The notes under the pieces were generated by a model, which did no database searches, was not told the DNA's origin, and saw nothing but the letters and a program-made list of their open reading frames with translations. The position numbers were made by a program, and so were the translations under genes. From Welwitschia mirabilis (Eukaryota > Gnetophyta > Gnetopsida > Welwitschiales), in NCBI GenBank assembly GCA_051453625.1, contig JBOZIK010000001.1, positions 102,708,089-102,740,114 on the forward strand: a stretch of DNA of 32,026 nt. Reading direction: 5' to 3'. Shown here in pieces: positions 19,118 through 30,395 of this stretch (positions within the stretch are counted from its first letter, which is position 1; each line of letters starts with the position of its first letter).

Positions 19118-20401
19118 TGTTTGTGTGTAATATAATGAACTAGATTTAAATTGGATGAATACATTATACTATTTCTTCCACATGGATAATTGGGATGACT
19201 TATAGAAACTACATAAGTCTTAAAAGAAACAAATAGAGAGAGAATTGAAAATGTTGTTTTATCATCTAGGAAGATGAGGAACTGACAAAGATCCAAGGTT
19301 TAGCCCAACTTATCCATCAGTGATTCTTAACTCTGATGATATCTTACACTTTTCTGAAACATACTTCAATTTATCAAGTAATAATGGCTTAGGCCATGGT
19401 GACATAATCGAATTCACCATATGAGAATTGATGAATTTGAAAGTTACGTGATCCTTCATAGACATTACATAAGCATGAAAAGTAAGGACTTAAAGTACTT
19501 AAGATCCATCAAATAAAAGTAAGTACAACCAATTGACTTAAGAAACTCACTTAGTTAACAAATTAACTTGATAATGTAGGTTCACTAAGCATTAAAAGAA
19601 TGCAGCTATCTGTAACTTAAAATCAAAATGAACATCTACTTTGTATTAAATTAGAAAAGATACATTATATCAAAGGAATTAAAAAAATCTAGTAAAGACT
19701 CCTTAAGCTATCCTTAAAGCAAGATCACTCCCCAAAGAAAGTACTTAAAAGGCCATGTTGACTTGATATTCCAAGGTTTTTATTACTTCACCGAAAGGAA
19801 GGATCTTACAAATAAAGGCTAAGTGAGTGTGGGTGGGGTGGTTACAAGTCTTTAACTTGTGGCATTAGGTAAGAAGTTATAAAATATGTCATGTAGTATT
19901 AGGTAGATTCTTTATCATCTTGCATGAGGTATGGATTGTCATGACAATTCCAACACTTAGCTTCTAGATGCTGCTACTTCTGTTAACTAATGATGCTATC
20001 ATATGTCTTTACCATGATCCTATGTGATATTGTCATATGTCATTGCTAGGTGTTATAATCATCATCGTCATGTGTCATTAATGATGCTCATTATTTCTAA
20101 GGTGAATTTTCCATGAAAAATTCAAAATGTGAGAATTGAAGTATTCTACACAAAAGTATTAGAAGCACTAGTGACTTGGATGGCAGTGCCGGCATTTTAA
20201 GTTAGATGATCATCATATTTTAGCATGTCCTTCAGAATGAGATTAATGTCCTAAAAATGTCATGAAGATATCATAAATTCATAAATAATATTAAAAGTCA
20301 AAAAAGACATAAATTCATTATAAATTAGTTATATTGATATCTTCTATTAAGCTAAATTGGTCAAACAACTTGATCAAAATGTTAACTTTTACATATTAAC
20401 A
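19118..20401 (-). repeat. LTR of element E, right copy (5' LTR)
   Basis: Minus-strand start TGTTAATATG at 20401 and end ...CACAAACA at 19118. It aligns with 2698-4130 throughout. A primer site follows at the inner end and there is no purine tract beyond the outer end, so it is the 5' LTR. No coding frame. Confidence 0.78.
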
Positions 20402-20759
20402 ATAATTATTTAGTGGTAGTTAGTATTTTAAATTTTGCAATAGATTGTTTTTTAGCTATCTTCAAGGAACATGTTTTTTATGTGACTTATTTTACCAAAA
20501 TCGAAAATTTGTTCTTTGTGAATTAACTCTAGTACATAATTCTCTTTAAAAAAATAAAAATATTACTTTCATAGAATTGAAAGAATCCTAGTTTAGTTTA
20601 TCTAATGGAAAAAAATCTAAGTTTTGATAATTTTCTAACTAAGTTCTTTAAAAATCATGGGGGCCTAATACAAAAAGACAACTTGCATGTTTCAAAAGTC
20701 ATTTATAAAGGATTTTTATAATTTTATAATCATCAAGAAGTTATTTGACTTCTTTCAAG
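20402..20759. other. Unassigned AT-rich flank between E and the LINE relic
   Basis: No reading frame or repeat recognised. It may be the decayed region just upstream of the LINE reverse transcriptase, since the order would fit, but no motif supports that. Confidence 0.35.
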
Positions 20760-23063
20760 TTTATAAATCCTTGTCTTATCACTAATTGATGTCTAATCAT
20801 CTTACTCAGTGTTTTATACAAGATCTTAGCCAAATAGTTAACCACATATTAAAATGAATTTTGCCTAATATTTTCTATAACTAAAACCATGATTGTATAA
20901 AAAGGTAGGTACATATTCAATAATGTGGTTATTACATGGGAGGGAACATAATAGATAAAATATTTTAGTTAAGATGTAATGTTCTTAAGCTTGATTATGC
21001 AAAGGCATATGACAAAATTTAGTGGGACTTTATTTCAAAATGTATGAAGAAACATGAATTTGGCTAGAATTTTCTAGATCTTATTACTTGTTTATTTTAA
21101 GATGGCAATGCATGTATTACTGCTAAACATGGTATCCCAATGACTTTTAATATTAAATAATTAGTTTAATAAATATTTTTATTATTTTATTGTCTATTTA
21201 TTATAGGAACTGATGTTTGAGGTAATGCGATTTGCACATGTGAACAATCAACCTAATTTAGCATGTTCAATTTTATAATAATTCCAAATACTTTATTAGC
21301 ATGAATTTTGAATTTGAATTTTTCTTTATTATTAAAAATGATAGTGTAGTAATCTTGCATCTTCTCTACTAAATATATCAATATTTCATGCTTTTAGGAT
21401 ACAAAATAAATTGGAAAAAACATTTCATTGTTGTTTTATTTAATAATTATTAGTGGCTTTCTATTCTACCTTGGTTATTTATTTGACCTAGAGAGATTTT
21501 TAAAGTTTTAGAAATTTACTTTATTAAATGTCCTAGCAATATTTGGAAATGAATTTTAGATACTTGTAGGAAAATCCACGGTATGTAAATCTATTCTAGT
21601 TTCTACTCATACTCATTATTCTTCTTGTGGGTTTACTCTTAATAAGTTTAAAAAAATTTAGAGGTTTTTGTAAGAAGTTGTATGTGATTAGCATCTAATA
21701 CAAGAAAAGGTTTTGATAGAATGGCCTAAAATACTTATTGTTTTTCAAAAAACATGGGTAGACTAAGTTTTATAGATAAATTTAATCACACTTAAGCTTT
21801 ATGTAGTAGATGGATTTTCTAAGAAATTAAAAACTTTAATCCTATTACTTCTTTACTTTAAAATAGATTAGCTAATTCATTTCCTAAACATTAATTTATA
21901 TGGATAGGTATTCATCTTGTGACTTATATAATCTTCCTAAATAAAGCAGCTAAACAGTAGAGTAATAGATTGATCATTGTAAAAATTGGCAAGATATTCC
22001 ACTTACTTTATTAATGCATTAATAATTAAATCTATGATGGCTTCCTTTTCTTAATTATCTACTAGTATTTCAATCTCCTAACTTAACCTTAATGTGGTCT
22101 CAGAAAGGCATTGTTTATTTGGATTGTATTTAATTTCAAGCGAAGTGAATTTGATGGAAAAAATTTCAAATGTTATATGGATTATCCTTAATAATGCATC
22201 TTGCTCATTTAAAGCTAGAGAATTTTCTAGGACATAATTTGTAGATGATTAATAATGGTAAATCCATCTAGGATTATCTCAAGTAAATAGATGAATCATA
22301 TCTATTATCTTTTAAAGTTTAAAAAAATCTATAACCTTATTTACTCTTCTTGTCTTCTTACTTCTAAGTGTAATCATTGATAGAATATGAATGATTCAAG
22401 AGACGTCTGGAAATCCTATTTTTATTCAACTTTAAAATTTCTATCTCTTCCTAAAGTGAATCATTTAATTTGATATCTTTTACCTTATGAAATTTCTTTA
22501 GAACTTTGTTTACTTTATCTAGGATATTCTTTAGTGTTTTTGCACTCTTATGAGTTGGATAAAAGTTTTTCCTATATTTTAATGAATGTAGAGATGTAGA
22601 TTCTATTTGGTTTGGGGTATTTAAGGCTCTCCAAGTTTTTAATTAATATTAAAAGGAGATTTATTTACTAATGTATCTCATCTACCTCCTCATTAGTTTT
22701 TACATCTTAGTAAATATGCATTCATCCTATGGTTTCATATCAAATGTGAAAATATTATTAAAATCTAATTTTCAATTAAAAAAATCTCATACAAATCCAA
22801 TCAGAGCTTTACCTTTGATACGTTTTGGTGCATTGAGTGGATGATCCTTTAGTTTCTTTTATGCATATACACTCCATCTATATTCTAATGTAGACAACCA
22901 TTATTAATTTGTACTATATATTTTAAATGTTGGTTCTTTTCATGTTCTATTATATAAGCCTTTTTAGGATTTTATTTCTAGTTTTTCTTTCATTCTTTAC
23001 ATACATTACTTATGTTGTATGTAGATTGACTTTATTGATATTAATATAAAGCTTTTTATTTAG
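20760..23063 (+). pseudogene. LINE (plant L1-type) reverse-transcriptase relic
   Basis: Plus-strand frames, broken by many stops and several shifts, keep the motif order of plant L1-type ORF2. SVLYKILAK (about 20811) and GRYIFNNVVITWE (about 20904) fit the early RT blocks. KLDYAKAYDKI then WDFISKCMKKHEFG (20987-21067) is the conserved D-x-AKAYD block in a different frame. KNDSVVIL (about 21337) stands where the catalytic F/Y-A-D-D box should be, so one Asp is lost. GYKINWKKHF follows near 21400, then the C-terminal RLANSFPKH and IWIGIH-type region, and SLPKVNHLI near 22450, typical of the segment before the zinc-binding end. The stretch 22990-23063 resembles a LINE 3' end (GACTTTATTGATATTAATA). 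The N-terminal endonuclease is not seen; 5' truncation is usual for LINEs. Confidence 0.78.
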
Positions 23064-25113
23064 GATCTAACATTGTTCCCTTATCCTCCTATGAGCTCTT
23101 GGAGTTGTTTCAAAAATGTGAAACATACATCAAATCAAGATCAGGTGTTTAATCTTTACATTCAATTTAAAAATCATCATAAGCTTTAATAATACATCCA
23201 AATCCCTTTGAAGTAGGTTTTAGAGCTTAAACAAGTTCTTTTACAAGATGTACCATCAAATTTATTCTTACTCAATAGAATGACCAAATAACGTACCTAT
23301 GGTGTTTATTGTTACTTTTCTAGGTATTATTAAAGATGATTTATTAAATTTTTCTAGGTAATTTAATAGTTTCAACACCTTTTATCTTATTCCTCTTCAT
23401 AACTTATTTCTGGTGATTAGTTACATGTATATAAATTTAATTATGTACTTAATAAATAAGCGAATTTTAATTAGCTATACTATTCACACCTTTCCTCTAG
23501 GATAATCCATCCTAATAATGTATCTTATATAGCATTGATCAAATAGATCATGCCTGGTTACTAAAGTGTTTCCTATTCTAATTAACCATAAACCTATAAT
23601 CATAATTGAAAATTTTTCATATAATATCCTTTATTTAAATTTTACTTAATTTTTATCTTTATTTTGGTCAAACTAGTGGTTTTATTTCAAGATCATCATT
23701 CATTGTTCTTCATAATACTCATTCTAAAGATTGATAATTCTTTTGTAATTCATAATTGATCAACCACATATCCTTAGATGATTAACCCCTCTATCTTATA
23801 TTAGACAGAAGTTATTAAGGAGAGATTAAAGTAGGTGAAAATGAAGTGGGATTTCTAAAAGTGGTGAGAAGTAGTTAATCCCTAGATTAGATGGTTAACA
23901 ATTTTAATAGTAGAAAATCAAATTTGCTTGGGGTTATGAAGACTCATTCAAGAGATAAGTTAGATGCCTTTGATGAAACTAAAGAAATGTCAAATTCCAA
24001 GGGAAAAGCTTTATTAAAGATGATTAATTAATAGCTAGAGAATTCTAATAAGGATGAAGAGATTATAGAAGCTCTGGGGATATAGATAGTAGGAGAGATC
24101 ATATTTCCATCTTTGAAGGGCTACAATTACATCAACAAATTCTTTCACAAGAAAATCAAGAACAAAGAAAGGTTATATTCAAAAGGAAGATATAGAAAAC
24201 CTACAAGACTTGAGGGTAGGATTCATTAATAGGTATTTCATCTAGTATGGTAGTTACTCTAATCCTATAGGATTACATTATAATTTTATACTACATTAAG
24301 TGAAGAAAGAATATTTAACCTTCCCCTTTGATCCATAGAAATATTAAAGAGCAAATTAAATGGAAAACATTTAGGGTTGGTTAGCAAGATATTTGGAATT
24401 TCTAAAGAATTCCATTATATCAAAGAAGAGGATGAAGGTAACTGATAGGAATATTAAAAAGAATAAGGCCAAAGATAATAATACTAGTTCCAAACTATAA
24501 ATGCACACATGAGGGTTTTAAAAATAAGTATAGATAGTCTTAGCCATTAGAAGAATAGAATGCAATGATAAAAGACAATAATAATGAGGGTAAAAATGCA
24601 AAGGAATAGAATCAATAAGCATCAAAAATTGTAGTGCTGATTAATGATGAAAAAGAGGAAAAATAAGCTCATGTAGAAATTGAAAACGCACATCCAAAAG
24701 AGATGAATGACACAAGAAGTAAGTGGCTAAGGAAAGCAAAATTACTAACCAAGGAACAAAGGGGCTAGACCAGGACAAGTACAAAAGCATCCATGAAGAG
24801 AATCCTTGTAACAAAAATAATGAGCACCAGGTATAGGAATCAAATCTAGAGTACAAGGAGCCGGAAGAGTATAAAGCAAAAATAGCAAGAAGAATATAAA
24901 GCACAAGAAGAAAATTAAAGTAAGAAGTAGGAGATAAATGGCACAAAAGAGAATAAGTAGCAAGATAGGAGTCAAACGATAATAAGTACAATAGTATCAA
25001 AGCATAGTTTCATGAGCTAGTGGATGTTTGAGAATTAAAGGTTTAGTATGTAATCTTTAGACGAGTTTCTAAATCTTCAATTGAAGATATCACCAGTACC
25101 CAGAGAAAATTGG
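23064..25113. other. Unassigned region, strongly purine-rich on the plus strand from about 23810
   Basis: I recognise no domain on either strand. From about 23810, and most clearly 24590-25000, the plus strand is dominated by A and G (AAAGAGGAAAAATAAG-like text). This leaves minus-strand open frames of up to 119 codons (24641-25000) made of Leu, Ser, Phe and Tyr. Those frames are a by-product of composition. A lysine/glutamate-rich ORF broken by stops on the plus strand would give the same pattern, so a decayed coding origin is possible but unproven. Confidence 0.4.
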
Positions 25114-25630
25114 CACTTCATTAGAATCCTAATAAACATAGAAACAAAAATAAAGAGGCTTTAGTAAGAAAAAAGATTAATAATGATAAGGAGACCCTTG
25201 GAAATAAGAGAACTAGAGTTTCATTCCATTTCTTCCATAAGGAAAACTTAATGAAAAGAATATGATAAATGGCATTAGCAAGGGAATAAGTCTTTTTGTA
25301 TCTATTCTATTCATAGAGGTATGTCTATCTTAGTTTTGTAGAAAGCCCCTTGGATTTTATGCTATTGAGAATGAGGTAGGTTCCTATCACTTCATTAGAA
25401 CCCTAATAAACATAGAAACAAAAAATGCTAAGAAGACCCTTAGAATTAAGAGAACTAGAGTTGCATTCCATTTCTTTCATAAGGAAAAGTTAATGAAAAG
25501 AATATGATAAATGGTATTAGAAAAGGGATAAGTCTTTTGGTATCTATTCTTTTTAAGAGGTATGTCTATCTTAATTTTGTAGAGAGGCCCTTGGATTTTG
25601 TGCTATTGAGAATGAGGTGGTTTTCCATGC
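25114..25630. repeat. Tandem duplication with 274-bp period
   Basis: The unit beginning CACTTCATTAGAA at 25114 recurs from 25388 and runs to about 25630. Shared blocks include GAACTAGAGTTTCATTCCAT, AATATGATAAATGG and TTGGATTTTATGCTATTGAG. The second unit lacks about 30 bases after AGAAACAAAAA. No LTR or inverted ends are seen, so a simple segmental duplication is likely. Confidence 0.88.
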
Positions 25631-26461
25631 TATAATGAGTAATGATGTAAATATTGATTAACTTATAATATACATGACCTTTGTTATTAATAAAGAATAT
25701 TGTTATTAATAGTAAATGTGTTTATTCACAAATTAAAAACTATGTATGTTTTATATCTTATTTTTCTAAGCCTTTTTAGTGAATTAAAGAGATTACTAGA
25801 AGAAATTTCACCTATTCATCACTCTTTAAATGGAATATACAATGATTGAAAGTCAATATAAAGACATCAATATTTGTCAAGAATATTCTTTGATAACTAG
25901 ATCTTATAATTTGATTTTTTCTAAGGAAAAGTAGTTTTGTTGTAAATAATTAACATCTTTACATCGTTTTCAAACTTTACATGGAGTACATTTAGTATAT
26001 GTAATTTTGAAGTCCATAGTATTTGGTTCTTTTAAAATGATAATAGTGTTTAACAAATTTTAAATAATCTTTTAAAGAATGCTGAACTCAATACTTTTAG
26101 CAAGCATGCTTTCTCAAGACTATAACAACTAGATTACTTAAAAGAATAAGTTAATTACACCCAAAACCTAATTGCATGTTTATAAAGGCATTCAAAAGTT
26201 GGAATGTCCCACTACAGACGAAGGCACAGGAAGTACTCACCTTATTCCACTACAAAAGAGAGACTCCACTTTGGTATTTGTACACCATGTTTCATGTTCA
26301 TATTTAAAAAATCATCATAAGGGAGGCAACAATAACCTCCTTAATGAAGGATGAGTCTCTCATTAGTCAGATCTCAAACACCATAAAAATAATAAGAAAT
26401 TTTTTTAACTAATCACTTTAAAAAGCATTAGACCTATAAAAATTGAGTTATTGTTTACAAA
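25631..26461. other. Unassigned AT-rich stretch with one 60-codon plus frame
   Basis: This holds no recognised domain. An open frame at 26172-26354 (starting MHVYKGIQKL) lies in a slightly less AT-rich patch and has unremarkable composition. It has no partner elsewhere in the window. I do not call it a gene. Confidence 0.35.
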
Positions 26462-26573
26462 GTTTTTGTTTCTCATAAATGGTGGATTAGTTTTAATGTC
26501 ATGTGATGATAGGTGGTTTTGATGGTTTGACAGTGATTTGAACAAGTATAAGCTAAACTTAATGACTTGACCT
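26462..26573 (+). repeat. Left terminal inverted repeat
   Basis: Pairs with 26981-27092. Conserved blocks are GGTGGATTAGTT, GATGATAGGTGGTTTTGATG and AAGCTAAACTTAATGACTTG. Most differences from the other arm are transitions, fitting an old, methylated element. Confidence 0.85.
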
Positions 26574-26597
26574 AGTTNNNNNNNNNNAGTTTAACCT

Positions 26598-26957
26598 AGT
26601 CAAACTAAGTCAAACTGTCTAATGTAGTCAACACCAACTTGTCCAAATAGTCAAATTCAATCAGAACAAAATAGTCAAATCTCATCAACTAGTCAAATTA
26701 ATCAACAATGTCACAACATCAAGGCTAAATTCCCAAACTTCGTCAAGCTAGGTTAAACAAACTCAACCAAATGCAGTTCAAACTCATTTAAGCCTAATCA
26801 AACTATTAAAGCTTAATCAAAATAATAGTTAAACTCAATCAAACTTAGTCAACAAAGCCATAATAACCTAGTCAAATGGTTAAAGTCAGTCAAAATGAGT
26901 CAAACAAAGTCAGTCAGTGTAAGTCTAAGTTAGTCAACCATAGTCAAACATAGTCAA
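26598..26957 (-). promoter_or_regulatory. Cluster of 13 TTGACT motifs (W-box-like)
   Basis: AGTCAA on the plus strand, TTGACT on the minus, starts at 26598, 26608, 26626, 26649, 26673, 26691, 26847, 26870, 26888, 26898, 26932, 26942 and 26952. All 13 share one orientation. TTGAC[CT] is the core W-box bound by plant WRKY factors. Motif presence is certain; any regulatory role is inference, since the cluster may simply be the decayed tandem core of the element. Confidence 0.5.
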
Positions 26958-26980
26958 ATTTGATCAAGCTTAGTGAAAGT

Positions 26981-27092
26981 AGGTTAAGTCATTAAGTTTA
27001 GCTTAAAATCATTCAAATCACCATCAAACCACCAAAACCACCTATCATCAAGTGATATTAGAACTAATCCATCATTTACAAGAAATAAAAAA
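26981..27092 (-). repeat. Right terminal inverted repeat
   Basis: Reverse complement of the left arm. Conserved blocks are AAGTCATTAAGTTTAGCTTA, CCACCTATCATCA and ACTAATCCATCATTTA. It ends in an A-rich run, so the exact terminus is uncertain. Confidence 0.85.
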
Positions 27093-29185
27093 TCTCCTAA
27101 CACTCATTTCATTCATTTAACAACTCATTCATTTAATAATAGGTCAGGTAACTAAATGTGGTAAGAGTTATAAACTATTAGACTTAAATGCTATGATGCA
27201 TGATTTGTAAGCTTTTAGTGGAGCCACATAAACTAAGATACTCTTGTGATAATACATTGTTTACCATAAATTTATTTTAAAAATTTAATAATAAATAATT
27301 CATTAAGAGTTGTTATTTCTTAAAAAAAATTAAGAGTCATTGAGAATTATTCTTTCTTTAAAAAACTTAAGAGTTTTTTCCTTTTTGAAGAAGAATAATT
27401 AAGGTTAATTATTCGAAATTTCTGTTGCCTATACATATTAATGGCAACAAGGATGCTTTTATTTCCCAATTAATTTTCTATTACAAACCATTTACTAAAG
27501 TACCAAATTATATTCTAAAACTTTAAAACTTAAAATTTAAAACTTAGCCGATTCACTTTCATTTATTAAATTAGATGGTAAAGTTTCTTATGGTAAGTGC
27601 CTTGAACTTTTTGTGTTACTTTCCTAAATTTAATTAAACTTTTTAAATACTATATTAATTTTACTTACTTTTATCATAACTATGTTGGATGCTTGTACTT
27701 AACAATCCTTAAGCTTAAATGTGCCAAAGAAAATGTGGTCTCCATTATAAAATCAAAATGATAATCTTACATGAAACTATAATCAAATTACAGAATGAAA
27801 ATCAAATTGTGAATTACCTTCTAATGAAGAGTTTATAGCTTTAGTTTTGAATTTTATTATTATATCCCATTTCTTAATATAGCATGCTAATCATATAATT
27901 AGGAATGAAGGAAAACATCCTTATTTGTTGCTCTAGTTTAACTAAAACCATAAAAGTCTTGCTGAGGATTTTTATAAAGTTGAACAAGTTTAGTAATTGA
28001 AAGTTTGTCATGTTTAAAAATCAAACGGTTGTCCTATGATTTGTTCCTATAATATTATAATGCTTAAATGTTATTATTTTCTATATACATTTCATTCAAA
28101 GTTATAATAAACTTAAGAACCCTTTGATTTTTTCATTTTAATCCTAANNNNNNNNNNATTATAAAGCAAAAATCACTTCAAAGGATTTTGGAAAACATAA
28201 AAGAAAATAAGCAATTTTACTCAAACATTATTAAAAGAAATATTTATGTAATAAGTGACTTATTTAAATGCTAACTTCATGACCAAAATGTTGTTGAAGA
28301 TGAATATCATGTTTTTCTTAAATGTCATTCAAATGATCAAAGAACCCAAGAATCTTAGAATAACTCCTTTAATATTGTAGCAAGAATAAAATGCAAAATA
28401 ATAATGTCAAAAAATAGAATAGTAAACTCTTTGATCATTTTACATAGTATGATCTGGAAATAATCATAATACATGTTTTAGTAAATTTTCTATTATCAAA
28501 TGTCTATAAGCTTACTAAACTTAAACAAAGCTTACCCAACTAAGAAGATCTTAGTTTTTCTAGAACTTTAATTCATGTTGCTTTAAAAAGTTAAATTTTT
28601 TTAACTCCAATTTTAGACAGTCATATTGACTATCTGACATAACTTCATTCCTTTTGCAACTTCTCACTAAGTTGGAAGAGTTGTATTACTTTAATCAACC
28701 TTAAGGGAAAAGAATCCATGAACAAAGTTTTTTAATTAATAGTTATGGCAAAACATCATGACCCACTTTTGACATAAGATTATTGACTTAAATGAAAAAT
28801 TTTCTATTATATGAAATTTAACTATGTGATGTTTTGAGAANNNNNNNNNNNNNNNNNNNNNNNNNNNNNNNNNNNNNNNNNNNNNNNNNNNNNNNNNNNN
28901 NNNNNNNNNNNNNNNNNNNNNNNNNNNNNNNNNNNNNNNNTTTGAGAAAATGCTCTTATTATGAGTAAACTTGTACTAGCTTATATCATAAATAAGACAA
29001 ATACATTATATTAAAGAGACTTTTAGCATATTAAAACATGTATGAATTTTTTGGTTTATTAATAAAAGCATCAAATTATACATTTGAAGTGCAAAAATTT
29101 ATTTTCTAGAAATAATTTTTGAAAGTGAAAAATATTATTTGCACTCTAGGTATGTTCTTTATGGTTTTTCCTTCAATGATTGTCT
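27093..29185. other. Unassigned AT-rich region with two assembly gaps
   Basis: No clear feature. The plus-strand peptide VVEDEYHVFLKCH (about 28290-28330) vaguely recalls the zinc-binding tail of LINE proteins, but it is short and isolated. Gaps are 28148-28157 (10 N) and 28841-28940 (100 N). The second has TTTGAGAA ending exactly at its left edge (28833-28840) and restarting at its right edge (28941-28948). Confidence 0.4.
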
Positions 29186-30383
29186 TGATATGATCAAGAA
29201 CCCTAGGGGGAGGGGGTGAATAGAACTTTTAAGAAATTTAACAATTATTGCTACCCAATAAAGAAATTATGATATAAAAACATATAATTAAAAAAAAAAA
29301 CTCAAAAGAAGAACCAAAGAAATGCATAAGACAAGATTTATAGTGGTTTGGGACACATCCTACTTCACTCTTGGATGATAGTCAATAACCAAAACTATTT
29401 TGGATATTTTTTGTTTTACTATGCACCACTAGGTTTTCAAGGCTAACCTTCAACCTCACAAAGTGAACTTTCTCAGGCTAAGTCTCAACCTTCATAAATG
29501 GACTTTTATAGGCTTAGTCTCAACCTTCAGAAAACAGACATTTTCAAGCTTAGTCTCAACCTTCAGAAAATGCATAATGGTGAGTGAAGGAATGAATCCT
29601 TTATGCTCTAAGTCACTCAAATAAATAACTAACGATGGAGCCTTATTGCTCAGATTTGGTACAAAGTAAGTGCTGAGTGAGAGAAGAATAATAGTATAAA
29701 GATAAGCCCTTCAGATTAAAAATGCAACCTTCCTTTTCAAAAATCCATTTTAATGTTAAGCCACTTAGGTTTTTGAGTGTTGCCTTTTATTTATAGATTT
29801 CTCTCAAATATAGCTATTTGGATAGTTGACAACGAATCTGACATTTGCAATGAATAGATTTGATGAAGTAACAGTTAGAAAATTGCTTTAAAATTTCCTC
29901 TTCCACGCTGACCGGTCAACCCCTTGAAAGATCCTGTCAACCCGAGTAACTCACGTCACTTGATCCGATCACCCCCTTTATCATCTAGTCGATCCAAGTA
30001 ACTCATGTTACTTGGTCTGGTTGCCCCCATCTAAAATCTAGTCAACCGCTTTTCTTCAGGTTTAGTCAATCCCCCTTGAGTTTGGTTGATCCCATAGGAT
30101 ATTGTATATAGGGGAAAGGTTAAAAAAAGCATCTTTAGGTCTAGTAGACCCCTCAAAAATTGGGTTAACCCCACATGAAATAGCTTAAAATGAGTATTTC
30201 CAAGTTTGGTTGGCTCCTACTTTAAGTCATTAGATAGAGACTCAAGCTACTTTAATTAGCACATATCTAAATCTTGCTATCTTTTGGATATAGATCCTAC
30301 AGTTTCTTGCATCTGTCAAATTACTTTTCATTCTACAAAGATCATATTAGTTTTACATCAATTGGTAAAATAAAATCCTAACA
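29186..30383 (-). repeat. 3' LTR of right Copia element (family 1)
   Basis: Minus-strand start TGTTAGGATT at 30383, directly after a polypurine tract; end ...CATATCA at 29186. It aligns with the left-edge LTR (723-2279) but is about 360 bp shorter. It carries the AGTCTCAACC array (about 29440-29575), a TATA-like box (29788-29795) and a smaller GTCAACCCC/GTCGATCC-type word array (29906-30215). No primer site lies beyond 29186, confirming a 3' LTR whose element extends right, out of the window. It cannot be the partner of the left-edge LTR, because the bodies of the two elements point away from each other. Confidence 0.87.
29788..29795 (-). promoter_or_regulatory. TATA-like box in family-1 LTR
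   Basis: The minus strand reads TATAAATA, between the word array (upstream) and the AGTCTCAACC array (downstream). This is the same relative place as the TATAAAAG of the family-2 LTR. Confidence 0.45.
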
Positions 30384-30395
30384 ATCTTCCTCTTT
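30384..30395 (-). other. Polypurine tract of right Copia element
   Basis: The minus strand reads AAAGAGGAAGAT directly before TGTTAGG. The preceding ACCATCAATGTC block is the usual lead-in in plant Copia elements. Confidence 0.82.

Larger units (their letters stand above)
2698..20401 (-). mobile_element. Inferred Gypsy-like LTR element E (Athila/Tat-type primer site), split by two nested insertions
   Basis: Two direct repeats of about 1.3 kb (2698-4130 and 19118-20401) have TG...CA ends. The right copy is followed inward by a primer site and the left copy by a short purine tract (minus-strand AGGAGG), so the pair is oriented as 5' LTR on the right and 3' LTR on the left. Between them lie a complete Copia element (4865-9729) and element F (12319-18710). 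Removing both leaves a body of roughly 3.7 kb at 4131-4864, 9730-12318 and 18711-19117, with only a Gag-like relic in it. The 5-bp flanks (ATTCA before 2698, ATAAT after 20401) do not match, so the pairing rests on orientation and LTR similarity. Two different copies joined by rearrangement remain possible. Confidence 0.62.
26462..27092. mobile_element. Inverted-repeat (foldback/MITE-like) element with AGTCAA-rich core
   Basis: Arms of about 112 bp, 26462-26573 and 26981-27092, are reverse complements at roughly 85 percent by eye. They enclose about 400 bp in which AGTCAA occurs 13 times on the plus strand, with related words (AATCAAAC, GTCAAG) in between. The hairpin could form over the whole element. 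There is no transposase and no convincing target duplication at the ends as drawn; the outer ends are soft. A ten-N gap (26578-26587) sits just inside the left arm. Long arms and a repetitive core suggest a foldback or Mutator-like non-autonomous element; the superfamily is undetermined. Confidence 0.78.

Noticed and set aside
24641-25000. 119-codon minus-strand open frame (and the overlapping 76-codon frame at 24745-24975), Leu/Phe/Tyr-rich and looking like a membrane protein
   Set aside because: It is the complement of an A/G-rich tract; hydrophobic codons arise from pyrimidine composition alone, two frames are open at once, and no family is recognised.
26598-26957. CRISPR-like array suggested by regularly recurring AGTCAAA
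   Set aside because: The repeats are 6-7 bp with irregular spacing and lie in a plant inverted-repeat element; there are no long identical repeats and no cas genes.
28261-28350. Possible second LINE zinc-binding tail (VVEDEYHVFLKCH)
   Set aside because: The match is about a dozen residues with no neighbouring reverse-transcriptase motif; it is too short to annotate as a gene relic.
723-30383. Pairing the left-edge LTR (723-2279) and right-edge LTR (29186-30383) as the two ends of one giant element
   Set aside because: The left one is followed by a primer site and gag going left, and the right one is preceded by gag and a purine tract coming from the right; the bodies point outwards, so they belong to two separate insertions.
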